In this document: piece by piece, positions 11,561-23,600 of the stretch
How the letters are laid out: each line of letters starts with the position of its first letter
How positions within the stretch are numbered: the stretch's first letter is position 1
DNA from: Straminergon stramineum
Taxonomy: Eukaryota > Streptophyta > Bryopsida > Hypnales > Calliergonaceae
Assembly (NCBI GenBank): GCA_963920665.1
Contig: OY987272.1
Coordinates: forward strand, 2,299,001-2,363,000
Length of the DNA stretch: 64,000 bases
Direction: 5' to 3'
Program-made: the position numbers and the translations under genes
Notes under the pieces: generated by a model
What the model was told of the DNA's origin: nothing
The model's input: the letters and a program-made list of their open reading frames with translations, nothing else
Database searches by the model: none

Positions 11561-14500
11561 GTGGAATTCCTTCTGAGCCTACATAAATAAAATAACTAAT
11601 GAATTGAGTTGAGAAGCATCGCTTATCATTTTTTGAGCCACATGAAGTATTCATAAACCACAATGTAGCTGTTCTATGAATTTGCTAGTACTATCCACTT
11701 AGACATACTAGATGAAGCCTAGAATGCTAAAGAATGGAAATGAGGAAACTCTGTAGTAAGTTAGTAGCAGGATGCTATTGGAGCCAGTGACTTGCAACTT
11801 CAATTTCAGAAGTGCCCTTAACCCTAATCTCAAAGTAAATTAAATAACCACCTTGACTGTTATGAATAGTTTGAAGTTAACCTTGCATCAAACTGGAAGC
11901 CCTGGAAGTCGTGGCCAGTCCTAGAGTATATTATGTATCTTGTGCTATTTGACCAAGTGAACAATGATCAAATACTATTCAGTACAAAGTAAATTCATAC
12001 TCATGATATTACATAATTAAAAATGTATCATAATCCGCTATATAGCCACAATTGGAGAGTTATATTGCGAAATACATGTCATGTAGAGGGACCAGATGGA
12101 CCTTTCAAGGATGAACATTGATAATGATAGTAGAGATAAATATTTAAATAAATTGAGAGTATTAGGTAGATAGTTCATGTGTGTGAATTATTGAAGCTTA
12201 TATTTTATGTTCCTATTAAGTTTGAAAAATTTCAAGCACCTAATCCATGATTAATTAATTGAAATTCAAGTATCATAAAAATATTTGTAACTTCTGATTT
12301 AATGTTTAATTTATCTTTCAAAATTAAAAAATTTAGAAATACATTTCCCTTCGAGATTTGAGTATGTGATCTACAATTGTCATGACCAGTATAAAATGAG
12401 AAGAGAACTTACTTGAGAGAAGAAGATTTTGTGAAGTAGTTCAAACACTTGGCCAGATTTTTGACTAGTAATAGTATGCATTGTGAGGGTTTATGAACCC
12501 GCTACTACTGATTTTATAATATGCACTTTTTGTATTGATTGTGGTTTAATAGGGTATATACTATTTATTTAAGTAGTTCATAAACATTTCAGTGACACAT
12601 GTGTTGAACATGCAATTTTTATGCACTAAGTGGGAGGTAGTTTGGTCTTCAAGGTTGTTAGTAGAAAATATCGTAATCTCTATATTTCAATAGTTTGTAG
12701 TGTGAGTACCTTCAAATCTTTTTTTCATTTGAATTCCAATTAGTTATTGTTTATTTATGTATTCTATGATATGTAATCTGCCATATTTATTCTATTACTA
12801 TAATTATATTTTGTATTTATCAAAGAAATTGAAATTCTAATTATTATTATAGTTTTTATGAATTGGGAAATGATTTTAATTTTTTTAAATTTTAATTTAT
12901 TTATGTATCATCTAATTTAATTTCATTTAGTTTTAGTTCTTTTATTTACATTTCTTTAAATTCAATGTACATAGTTTTTCTTCAATAAATTTATTTCTCA
13001 ATTTTTCAATTTAGTCAAATTTTTGATGTTGTGTTTTATATTTATATTCCTCAATATTCATTTCTTTTCTTTCTTTCTTCAAGTTTCTTTCATTTACACC
13101 TAACAATGCCGATAGATCAGAATTATAGAACTTTAGTATTACATTGGACTTAGTTGGTTCAATTTTATTTTGGCCAAACATCTATCACTGAAAATTATAT
13201 TCTTAGTACAAGGGAATTGTTTTGAAGTTCAATTCATGAGAGGTCCATTGTAGATTTACGAAAATAGTCCCTTTTTCATTTATTACTTGTAATTGTTGTT
13301 TTATCCTGACTCGTTTGCCATCACATGCTTTGATTCTTTTCATCACCTCTTCAAAGTATGTGTGTTGTCATTGTTATTTGGAGAAGTGGCCATCGATAGT
13401 CAAGAAATTGCAGATGTTAGTTGTCCTCAAATATAATTGTTTAGTAAGAAAGACTTTGAGCTTATAAGATTTGCTTTGCATTTTCAATTCATTGCTTACA
13501 AGTGAAGTGATCATGGAGATGCTCATACAAAATGAGATTATGACTTGTCTTTGTAGAGGAGTGAGCGGGGTGAAGCATTGTATTGGGAGGAGGTACAAGT
13601 GCAATTACACATGTTGCAAAACATCAAATCACCTTTACAACAACCAAATCTCATACTTCAGGTACTTCAACCAAATTCTCTTATATAGTGGCAATTATGA
13701 AATATGGCATTGTATTCTATTTTTTGTGAATGTCTAAGTAAATTTTTAATCAACAACAAATTCAAATGTACTAGGATTTGGTACATGAAAAAAAAAATTC
13801 TTACACAGTTAGAAGTGCTTATGAACTGATGATTTATTTATTTATTTCTATTGTAGTTTAATTTAGTACATACTCGAAAGTGATGGACAAGGTTCTTTGC
13901 TATGGAAAATGGTTTCCACTCTTTTGGAATGCCTACTATCAGTGTAATTGTATTATGTCACAATGGAACGCAATGCCAATTATGTTGAATATTCAAATGT
14001 CTTGTAGTTTTTCTATCATTATTCTTAAAAATATCAAGGATAAGGATTATCTAGAAGAACTAGGAAAAAAGACAATGAATGTAGTGTACACAGACATTGA
14101 TGAGTGAGGAATAAAATGAGATTAGTGTTTGTACTTGTAGCCAAGAAAAAGGAAGCATGTCAAGTTAAATGTTCTATTGAGTGGAGATGGTTTTTTGTAG
14201 AATGGATTGTAAGGTACACGAATGTGGTTTGATTTCTTGTAGTGAAAAGTTTTCGTGTACTTTCATGTAGTTCACATATATAATGAAAGTTTGGAGATGT
14301 TTGTTCATATTGAAAATATGCATATGTCTTTCTATTTCTAGAGCTATTGTACTTTGTAACCTCTTTTTAAAAAAATTTATAGTAGTATGATCAAATCATT
14401 TGAATTTCACAAGATTTTGATTTCACTTCAGAGGATCAGTTTGTATTTATTTTTGTTAACAAAAAACTTCATCAAAGTTCTTTGTCATCAAACTTTGGTG

Positions 14501-14730
14501 TTGAAGTGCCAATGTTCGGTCCACAGTGTTCCAAAAAACTTCACTCCTTACCTTTGAATAAAAAAAGATCAAAGGAATTGGACATTTGGTTTTCTACACT
14601 TGAAGTTCACAAACACATATAGTTCATTGCAAATGACCTTCAAAGTCACAAAGTAGTCATTGTGTGGTATAGAAGATGCTTTTCTTCTATTAATTTATGG
14701 TCTAAACTTTTATGTGGATTGGTAGAGCAT
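11560..14730. other. Intergenic DNA, no supported gene
   Basis: AT-rich, with short open frames (13,471-13,737 and 13,880-14,107, plus strand) that carry no recognised motif. The second of these lies upstream of the decayed coding region at 14,732 and might be an eroded part of it, but I see no shared motif. A pyrimidine-rich patch lies at 13,060-13,100. Confidence 0.45.
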
Positions 14731-16620
14731 CATGGCACCTAAGGTGCATTCCAAATGGTTGGAGCATGGATGGTGGATCGTAGCAAACGGTACGGAGAAG
14801 CCCATTTTATGGATCATAGACTTCCCAATTGAAAAAGTGCTATATTGGAGTGCTTTGGGAACCTCATATGGAGTCATTGAGAGCCTTGCAGGCACTGCTA
14901 ATCATGGACTCACTATGAGAGTAACCAATAGTGATTCTGTACTTGAGAAGTACAAATTTGAGGAAGCAACTCATGATGACACCGATTCCACTAGAGCTTG
15001 TTCTTGTTCTATCTCCTATTCATAGATTGAAGACTTTGGTGAAATTTTGGAAGAGTATGGATGATGACTTGAAGATTCCAAGAGAAGAATCTGTTCGGAA
15101 ATTCAAAAATTCAACCCCCAAACAATTGTTTCAAACAAGTCAACGATACCTGGAGATTCGAAGTTATGAGGAGCTTCAAATGACTAACCCTACTGCTGCC
15201 TAAGAACGTCCCCTGTCTAGGAAACTTGAGGATAAGGATGAATTATATCGGCTTTATACAGCTCTTTTGAAAGTGAATTGGATTCCAATGGTTGAACGAA
15301 ACAGGAAGCGTGCTACCGTTGAAGAACAAAGTACACATCATTCATATGAAGGAGGGGGTTTTGCAATACAAAGAACACATCGTCAACGTGTCGTACCAGC
15401 GACAACAGAGGTTGTATTTGAGCCTGTAAGGGAGAATGAAACAATAATGCAAGAGGAGGCATTATTAGAAGGCAATGCACCAATTATTTCACCATCAGTG
15501 GAGTAGGAGCTTGGAGAAGAATCTATGGAACCACAGTAGAGTGCCCCAAGCATTTTAATTGAAAGTGATGTTGGAGTTCCAAGAACAATTATAGAAGTTG
15601 GGTCCAGGTCAAGAGTTCGAAGAATTGGCCTTATAAGACAAACAAATAGGATAGGAGTTGGTAGGGGAAGAGGTGCTTGCAGAGGATGGGATCGCACCAT
15701 AACCCAACCTCATTTTAAATTAGAGAACTTTTCGGAAGAAGAAGAAGGATTCGCACAGTAGAAATAGGGGTTGAAGAAGAACAGAGCTTGCACACTCGTA
15801 GTGCAATTCAACGACATCATCAAAGAGCTGCAACACGAGGTCCTCCTCTTCAAGGCAATGATGGGGATCATGATGATTCTATAGAGGAAGAGCCTAAGCA
15901 ATATGCACTAGCTTATCGTTACGAAGTACAACTAAACCACTAGTGGTTTTCCGAACAAAGATGGAGTACAAGGCAGGATATATCAGGGGATAGGGTACAT
16001 TTTTCGATGTAGACATTGATAGTATCCGTAATGTATTGAATGCAAAGACAAACCACATGACACTAATGGAATGACGAATTTCTAAGATGTACCAACGTTT
16101 GAAGGGATTTGAAGCTGAGGGAATTAGTGCAATTACACTTCGTCCAATTGCATATCATTATGAGTACACCAATGATGAAGGAGAAAAAGAGATAGTGGAG
16201 GTTCCTTTTAGTCATGAAGGTACTGCACAGGAATTTGATGTAGGATTTTTGACGCATTGTGAGGCAGATTCCATCTACCCCGAGGAGTGTGGTGCGGACT
16301 AAGTGGTTGGAGAATAATATTGTTTGGGAGCTAGTGGATGGTTAATATATTGTAGGTGCTTATAGACAAGGCCAACGCGATTATCAGGAGGGTAATATCT
16401 CTAAGGAGGAGTATCTGATGTGATTTGCAAGACGGAAAGCAAAGTTTGTGGTCTACAACAATCCACAATTCTATATAAAAGCATCGGTTAGAATAAACGC
16501 AAGGGAGTTTGATCGGACATTTTACACCATGTATTATGAAAATCTAATCAAGCTGCATGATATTTAGAAAGCTTGTGGAAGTCCTAGTGTTGTTGTACGA
16601 GTTAATGATGTATATTGAGC

Positions 16621-16625
16621 GAAGG
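16621..16625. other. Target-site duplication (left), GAAGG
   Basis: The five bases GAAGG directly before the solo LTR are repeated directly after it at 17,747-17,751. This is the 5 bp duplication expected from LTR-retrotransposon integrase. Confidence 0.85.
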
Positions 16626-17746
16626 TGTCGCGCCCCTTAATGACACTTACCACCTTAAGCTCACTTTCCAAACACTTAACACCTCAATGCCACCAAGGTT
16701 CACGCTCTCCTAACACTACACATGCCACGCATCCAGAATGTTAGGTTCCAACTCAAGTCATGGGGTTCCCCATTCCTCCGTGACTCCCAATCCTTTCCTT
16801 CCAATACTTAACTCCCACAAGACACCGGGCATGTCATTTGATAACATGGGACGGAACTTCCATTTATGTTCAAGCACTCGGTGAGGCACTACTCCCACCG
16901 GTACTAACCGCCCTTGAACGGGACCCAACTCCCCACTAGGCCCAACCCAACTCATTTCGGGACTTGCTAATCGGAACTCACCAAACGGGACTCACACCAT
17001 GGCCTAGTGTGGATTGGGACACCATCCAACCGATATCAAGGAGTGCACAAGCACTCCATGATAACACACAAGTGGTGGTGAGGCTCCAACACTAACCTCA
17101 CTACCCGGGGCCATTTAGGCTTACCATGGCACCATCCGGGAGTGAGTAGGGAGACCACCCCTCCTCATAGTACTCTCTGCGGGATTCAGCAGCCCCCCCC
17201 CTTGTATGTCAAGGGGGACTCCCAATTACCCTTTGGTTTTGGAAGACCACCCCGTTTCTCCCGATTCGCACTAGTTTGGGACTCCCGAACTTCCACCCGG
17301 CATAACTTTGCAGTCCGGGATCCAAATTGCACATGCAACCCCATTTTCGACATTTACGCGATGCGTAGATGCCGATGGATTACTCACTTGCTCCATTCGG
17401 ACAAGTAATCGCAAAGTTATTGCCCTCCAAAGATTCGGAACACTCCCGGCGCGACCAGGGCACTCCCGGCGCGACTGGGACATCCCCAACTTTGAACGCC
17501 CATAACTTTTGACTCGCAAGTCCAAATCACGCGTTCTTTGAACGGCTAGAAGCGTCTTCTCAAGACCTTTCCAAGCACGTATCACACGCCCCCAAATTCG
17601 TCCGGATCAGAGCGCTACATCGCTTTGATCGCTCGAGACTCCTAGTCCCCCTCACCTCATCTCTTGCAAGGTTTGAGGAGTCACCCCCAATGTCCCCCTT
17701 GCTCACCAAGGTGGCACGGGCACGCCTTGTGATGAGGGTCGTGACA
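16626..17746. mobile_element. Solo LTR of a plant LTR retrotransposon
   Basis: The 1,121 bp segment begins TGTCGCGCCCC and ends GGGTCGTGACA, so it has TG...CA ends set in a short imperfect terminal inverted repeat. It is flanked by GAAGG on both sides. It is clearly GC-richer than its AT-rich host region, with strings such as CCCGGCGCGAC repeated at about 17,446 and 17,465. No gag or pol is present, so it is best read as one LTR left after LTR-LTR recombination. The ends are of the type common in Ty3-like elements, but an LTR alone cannot settle the superfamily. It interrupts the coding region described above, so it landed in that sequence. The open frames inside it are not credible genes. 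Confidence 0.88.
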
Positions 17747-17751
17747 GAAGG
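17747..17751. other. Target-site duplication (right), GAAGG
   Basis: Right-hand copy of the duplication flanking the solo LTR. Deleting the LTR plus this copy restores the host reading frame. Confidence 0.85.
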
Positions 17752-19719
17752 CATTGACAATGGCAGCAAGTGCATTGCACTGAAGTGAAGACTTACTGCA
17801 ACGTATGTCATTAGGAGAGTTGTTTAAAAAAATGATCAACTACACAAGGCATGTTTGGAATGAAGATGAGGAAGCATTTCAGGCAATATTGCAAGTGTGT
17901 AATGATTATAAAGAAGGGAAGTTGTTTTTTAGTAAAAAGTTAGAAGAGAAGTGGAAGAAAATAGTAAGAAAACAGAATTTAGATGCGATAGTGAATGGAA
18001 ATCCAAAGAAGAAGAGGATGGAAAAGACATGGTTGAGATCTTTGAGTAGAGTCTCAAAGGAGACCTATTTACGTGTAGTCAAGCGAATGGCAGCAAAGGT
18101 TGTGGTTGATGGAAGCCGACCTTCACAACAATACTATTTCAATAATGCAACATCTCAAAATCCCTCTAAAGGTACTGTAGCTTATGTGGTGGATCGTGTG
18201 CAATGAAAAGATGTGATGAGGAATCAAATTCGATTTTTGATGGTAAAAGCAAAAGATGAAAATCGATTGTCAATGGATGATTTTTTTGCAATAAATGCAA
18301 GCAAATATGGATCTAATGGAGGAAGACAATTCACTTTGATGGGGAAGATGTTGGATACTGATTTGAAGACTCTGTGGTATTCTCCAATTGTGAAGACAGT
18401 TCAATCGCTGAGCAGTATTTATCATTTGATTCCAGCATTTGTTAGGTAGCACTTTATAGATGTCAGAGTTGATCGTGGAGGTTATACAAGCTATGATTGA
18501 GATGTCGAGGATGTTTCGAATGCTCAATGGGACTAGCAAGTTGCACTGTCGATAATCCAACACCAAGAGAGAGAAAAATTAGTGCACGTGAGGTGTTGAG
18601 TAGGGTTCTTTGAGGATGATTATATTGAATTGGGGAAACCATGTTTATGGATTTTCGATTGCAGACGTGGAGGTTCAGATGGCTGAGACAGAGAATGGTC
18701 AAGTGAAGATTACAACAAGGTGGTGAATCAAATTCAAAAGTAGATGTCTTCAATTCTACAATGGACCGCCATATTTCTTTTTCCACCAGGTGTATACTTT
18801 GACGAAGCAATGCAGTCGAGGATGTCTTTGCTAGGGAATAGTCATTGTTTGAAGAGTTCGTGGATGTTTAAAAGACAAATTATTTTATCATATGTGTATG
18901 ATCTACGTCATAGAGAACAACTCGAACACGTAGTGCAGGCAGTGAGGGACATCGCCATCATTATGTAGTATCCGCAGGAAAGTGGGCCTATGGAGAACCT
19001 TCCTTATAGCATGGAGGAGTTAGATGTGGTATTTCAAGACACCTGGAGCGGAGAAGTGATGCCATTAGCCGAAGACAAGCTAGAGAGGACACCAATGGAG
19101 TTGAAGAGGATAGTGCAAATGTATTTATTAAAAAATTGGGGGTTGATAACATTAGGCATTACAATGGTTATCCCAAGGATTCTAGAGAGTGATTTTGTTG
19201 GCAATGAAATTATCATCATGGAAGGAGGCACAACACGCATACAGTTTGTATACAATACATTGCAGTTGATGTATGGAGATAAAATGGTGATGGTAAATAG
19301 TGTCAAGACATCAACTGAACGAAGATCCTCACAAATATTGAATACAAGAGAAAAATCGCCTAGTTACCATCCTTTTGAAGCAAAAACAAGTGTACCACGT
19401 GGTAGGCTTCAGAGGGTACTTCAATCATCGAGTGATTCATCAGATGTAGAAGACATAGTTGAAGGTACTGAAAGGGAGAAGCGAAAGGGGAAAGAGATTG
19501 CAATTGATTCCGGAGCTTCATCATCAAGCAAAGAGGAAAGGGACTTTGAGGAAACAAACTCTGATGATTTACGTAGTGGTGGCCTAAATTTGGAATCTGT
19601 TGACATTGATACAAAAAGTGATGCCTACGGAGACCAAGAGGACTTCTAGGATGGAAAAAGATCATGATTATGCTCCAACATTACAAAAGAAGAATGTAGA
19701 GAATACAGTAGCAACAAAT

Positions 19720-20076
19720 GTCGAAGTTCAAATGAGAGGTATTAAAGGTATCCCGACAATAATAGTAGATGTTGAAGTTTATGTGGGAGAGTTTGAAGGT
19801 ATACCAGCAACAGTAGCAGCACTTAAAGTTCATGTGGGAGAGCTTGAAGGTATACCAGCAACAAAATCAGATGTTGAAGTTCATGTGGGAGAGCTTGAAG
19901 GTATACCAGCAAGAACATTAGATATTGAAGTTCATGTGGGAGAGCTTAAAGGTATACTAGCAACAACAACAGATGTTGAAGTTCATAAAAAAGAGCTTGA
20001 AAATATACCAGCAAGAACAACAAATGTTGAAGTTCATGTGGGAGAGCTTCAAGGTACACCGATAGAAACGGAATCC
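19720..20076 (+). repeat. Seven tandem 51 bp (17-residue) coding repeats
   Basis: Seven units of exactly 51 bp start at 19,720, 19,771, 19,822, 19,873, 19,924, 19,975 and 20,026. The typical unit reads VEVHVGELEGIPAT plus three variable residues. All seven keep the frame and have no stop, in contrast with the decayed sequence upstream. The conserved core is E-V-H-V-G-E-L with G-I-P-A. The repeats lie inside the large pseudogene and are followed by about 110 residues of unique sequence. Confidence 0.92.
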
Positions 20077-20411
20077 ATGTCTGCCTTGTTATCATTCACA
20101 TCTCTGGACTCTATAAGCTTGACTTTTAAGGAGGATGGGTACTTCTACAATAAGGAGAATGTACGATTTGTTCAAACAAGAAATGAAAGGCATTATGTTT
20201 TTCATCGGCATTTTTCTATTTCAGAAGAACTTATCCAATCACTGTCTTTTTTGAAGGGGGTGCTAACACCCACTCTAAGTGTTATGGTAGACAAGGCATT
20301 GGAATATGCCTCTCCACTCCCACTCAATCCTAGAGGTGGACCAAGTATAATTGAAGAAATTGAGGGAGTTGTTGGAGGGGAAGCAAAAGACTTGACACAA
20401 TCATCCTTATA

Positions 20412-21060
20412 AGTGTCAGAGACACCAGATGCATCACAGTAGTCCTTGAATATTTAATAGTGGTACATGTGACGGTAATAAATGGTGTGTGAAAGTATAG
20501 AAGTTTTTATTTTCTAGGCAAAATGTTTGGAGATTTTGGAGTGGGTTTCTCTTGTATTGTCTGGATTGTATATCAGAAATGAGAAGGTAGAAGAAATTCC
20601 TTCATATTCATTTCGATTTTCTAAATAAATTTTTCAATGATTATAGTGATTTTTTACTTTTCAAATGATATTGGTATGAAAAGACTATGATATCAAGAGA
20701 ATTGTAGTATATAATGCATCTGGTGACTAAAATAAATAAATAGTAAGAGTAATGGAGATGAATAAAGCACACATTCCTAATTGTTGTACTTAGAAGTATT
20801 GAAAAGTGCATCCCTCTCTAAAAATTGCATGCACAATTGAAGTAAAATACAATAAACTAGAGGCAATTGCTTTTGAAATAGCGGGGGGGGGGAGGGGTCC
20901 AAATTTTGTGAAAACAATGTTTGAGTGAATAATAGTACATACAGTCAATGCACTTGGCCAAGTGCAAGAATGTCTAATTCAATGTTTCATGCGGGAAGGG
21001 AGAAGTGGAGAACATGCAAGTAGCGATTGGAGAAGGGGCTACTGAAAATAGACAAAAGGC
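20412..21060. other. Intergenic DNA, no gene seen
   Basis: No gene or tandem repeat apart from a G-rich run at 20,881-20,897. This is the 3' flank of the large pseudogene. No terminal repeat matching its 5' flank was found by eye. Confidence 0.5.
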
Positions 21061-23600
21061 CAATCTTCTTCTAAAATAAAGTATAGAGATTTAAGTAAGA
21101 GCTAATTCATTTATTTTTGGCAATTCTCAAATAATCATCAAACTCATGTATTATTCCGTTATTTAAATTTTATAAATAATTAAAAATATAGAGATAATGA
21201 TTTATATAAATACTTTTCTATTTATTCTTTGAAATTCTCTAAGACTCTTCCTAATCATGAATGATTTGGCACTATAAATTTATGAATAAAAAAAAGAAAG
21301 GGTGGTGATTTAGTAAATTATCTCTTTTAAATTTTGCAATTCTTCAAGAGTCTTCATAATCATGAAGTATTTGACATTTTGATTATATGAATAAAAAGTA
21401 AAGGGTAGAGATTTAAATACAAAATTTCTTACTTATTTTTGGCAATTTTCAAAGAGTAGTCCTAATATAAATCATTTGTCATGTTGATTTCAAAAAATTT
21501 CAAATTTAGGGTGGGGATTTAAGCAAGATCTTTTATTATCTGCAATTCTTTCCTAATCATGAGTAAATTATTGCATTGATTTAAGAAAATGATTGGTGGT
21601 GGTTTGAGACTTTGAGTTGGAAATTCTCTTTGTAATTTTGAACTATTCTCTAAGAGCCTTCATAATTATAAATCATTTGTTATGTTGTTAATATAAATGA
21701 ATTATAAATGGTGGAGATTTATATAAGAACTTTCCTATTGTTTTTTGCAATTCTCCAAGACTCCTAATCGTGAATGATTTGTCACATTGATTTTATTAAA
21801 GAATAATAAGTAGAAGTTTGAAGTAAGATTTCTTCCATTTATTTTTTGGAATCTTCAAAAAATCATCCTTTTCATAAATTATTCGTTACATTGATTTAAA
21901 AATAGAAATAAAGGATGGTCAATTATTGAAAAAATGATCTTTGTAATTTTTTTCAAATCCTCTCAATTTTGATGAATTTGTGATGTTGACTTTTAAAAAA
22001 TGAAATAAAAGGCGGAGATTTAAGTAAGAACTTTTCTATCCATTTTTCACAATTATTTTCAAATAAAATATATAAGGTGGAGATTGAGGTAAGAACATGT
22101 CTATTTCTATTTTGCAATTAAAAAAAATCATCCTTCTCATGTATTATTTGTCACCTTGATTTTAAAATGAAAAGTAAAGGGTGAATATTTAAATAAGTAC
22201 TTCCCTATTTATTTCTTGAAATTTTTCTAGACACCTTCTTGTCATGAATTACCTATCACTTTGATTTTTAAATACAAAGTAGTAGATGGTGACGTAAGTA
22301 AGAACTTTTCTTTATAAGTTTTGTAATTTTCAATTACTTGTCATGTTGATTTTGAAAATAAAAATGGAATGGAGATTGAAGTAAGAATATAATCATTTAT
22401 ATCTTGTAATTCTCAAAGAATCCATGTACTCATGTACTATTTAATTTGTCTCATTGATCTAATAATAAAAATCAAATCAGAGTTTTTGATTTATTTTTGA
22501 CAATTCTCCAATATTTGCTACACTGTTTTTATAAATAAAAAATAATGTGTGGCAGCTTTTAAGAAAAATCTCCACCATTTATTTTTTAGAATCTTCAAGG
22601 AATCATCTTGAAAATCATGTTTTACTTGGCACATTGGATTAAAAATTAATTAAAGGGTGGTGAATTAATTAAAATTTATTTTTGTAATTTTTGCAATTCT
22701 TCACAAGTCCTGTTAATTTTGAATAATTTTTCATGTTGATTTTAAAAATAAGAAATAAAGGATGGAAAATTAAGTAAATAGTTCCCTATTTAGTTTTTGC
22801 AATTCTCAATGAATAATCCTACTCATATACAAATTGTCACTTTGATTTTGAAATAAAATATATATGGAGGAGATTGAAGTAAGAATTTGTACAATTATGA
22901 TTTGCAATTCACAAAGAATCATCCTTCTCATGTCTTATTTTTGATGTTGATTTAAAAATAAAAATAAATAAAGGATGGAGAATTAAATAAATAATTTTCT
23001 AATTTCTTTCTTGCAATTTCCTCAACTCCTAATTGTGAATCATTTGTCACTACAATTTTAGAAATAAAAACTAATGGGTGGAGATTTAAATTAGAAATTT
23101 TTAATTTATTTTTTGCAATTCTCAAGGATCCATCCTACTCAAGTATAATTTTTCATATTGATTTCAAATCATAAATAAAGGATAAAGAATTAATTAAAAA
23201 CTTTAACTTGAAATTTTTGCAATTCTCCAAAACTTCTCTTAATTATGATTTATTTTTCATGTTGATTTACAAAATAAAAATTGAAGCTATCATATTTTCC
23301 AATTCTCAAGATTCTTTGTAATCATGTATTATTTGTCACTTTGATATTTAAGATAAAAATAAAGGACACAGATTTAAGTAAGTACTTCCTTTCATTTTAT
23401 TGCAATTTGCAAGGATTTATCCCAATCTTGATCTAACCTAATTTTCACAATTTTGGCCTTTTTGAAGGAAATTGGATTTGAAAGAGGAAAAGATTTTTTT
23501 CTTCCCACAACTATTCACTCACTCATTTGCATTTGCCCCTTCACCTACATTCAGTCTTCCCTTCACCAAATGAATTGTTGCCCCTTTAACTACTCACTTT
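21060..23600 (+). repeat. AT-rich satellite of about 105 bp units, roughly 22 degenerate copies
   Basis: A recurring unit contains, in order, GCAATTCTC-AA-GA-TC, a CATGAATTATTTGTCA-like segment, TTGATTT plus an A-rich run, and GG-TGGAGATTTAAGTAAGAA. Spacing between successive TGCAATTCTC-type words is about 97-112 bp from 21,120 to about 23,400. Copies are heavily diverged. The end (23,420-23,600) holds the reverse of the junction and decayed minisatellite seen at 54,500-54,600 (CACAATTTTGG, then CCCTTCACC- and GCCCCTTTAACTACTCAC-like words). The whole block is therefore an inverted third copy of the composite repeat at 1,180 and 54,240. Confidence 0.82.

Larger units (their letters stand above)
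14732..20412 (+). pseudogene. Long degenerate coding region of unrecognised family, split by a solo LTR
   Basis: From the ATG at 14,732 coding-like sequence continues for 5.7 kb with several frame changes (about 14,980, 15,735, 16,290 and 19,640) and many stops. Removing the inserted LTR and one target copy at 16,626-17,751 rejoins the frame: VRVND before it continues as AKALTM and SEDLLQRMSLGELFKK after it. From 17,805 to 19,649 one frame runs for 1.85 kb with eight TAG/TGA stops and no frameshift. Visible parts: an N-terminal Trp-rich segment (HGWWIVANG); a basic and acidic linker (15,270-15,900); QEFDVGFLTHCEA near 16,230; a Lys-rich helical stretch (17,860-18,000); LWIFDCRRGG and EWSSEDYNKVVNQIQK (18,645-18,740); a Ser/Asp/Glu-rich low-complexity region (19,420-19,600); then 17-residue tandem repeats and a C-terminal domain (20,080-20,410). 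It is most likely a transposon protein or a dead multi-domain gene. I do not recognise the family. Confidence 0.6.

Noticed and set aside
17142..17811. Several open frames on both strands in the GC-rich segment
   Set aside because: They lie inside the solo LTR, where high GC reduces stop codons; no domain is visible.
18600..18760. Possible adenine-methyltransferase-like segment in the large pseudogene
   Set aside because: The strand/helix feel is there, but the DPPW/NPPY-type catalytic motif is absent and the family is unknown, so no function is assigned.
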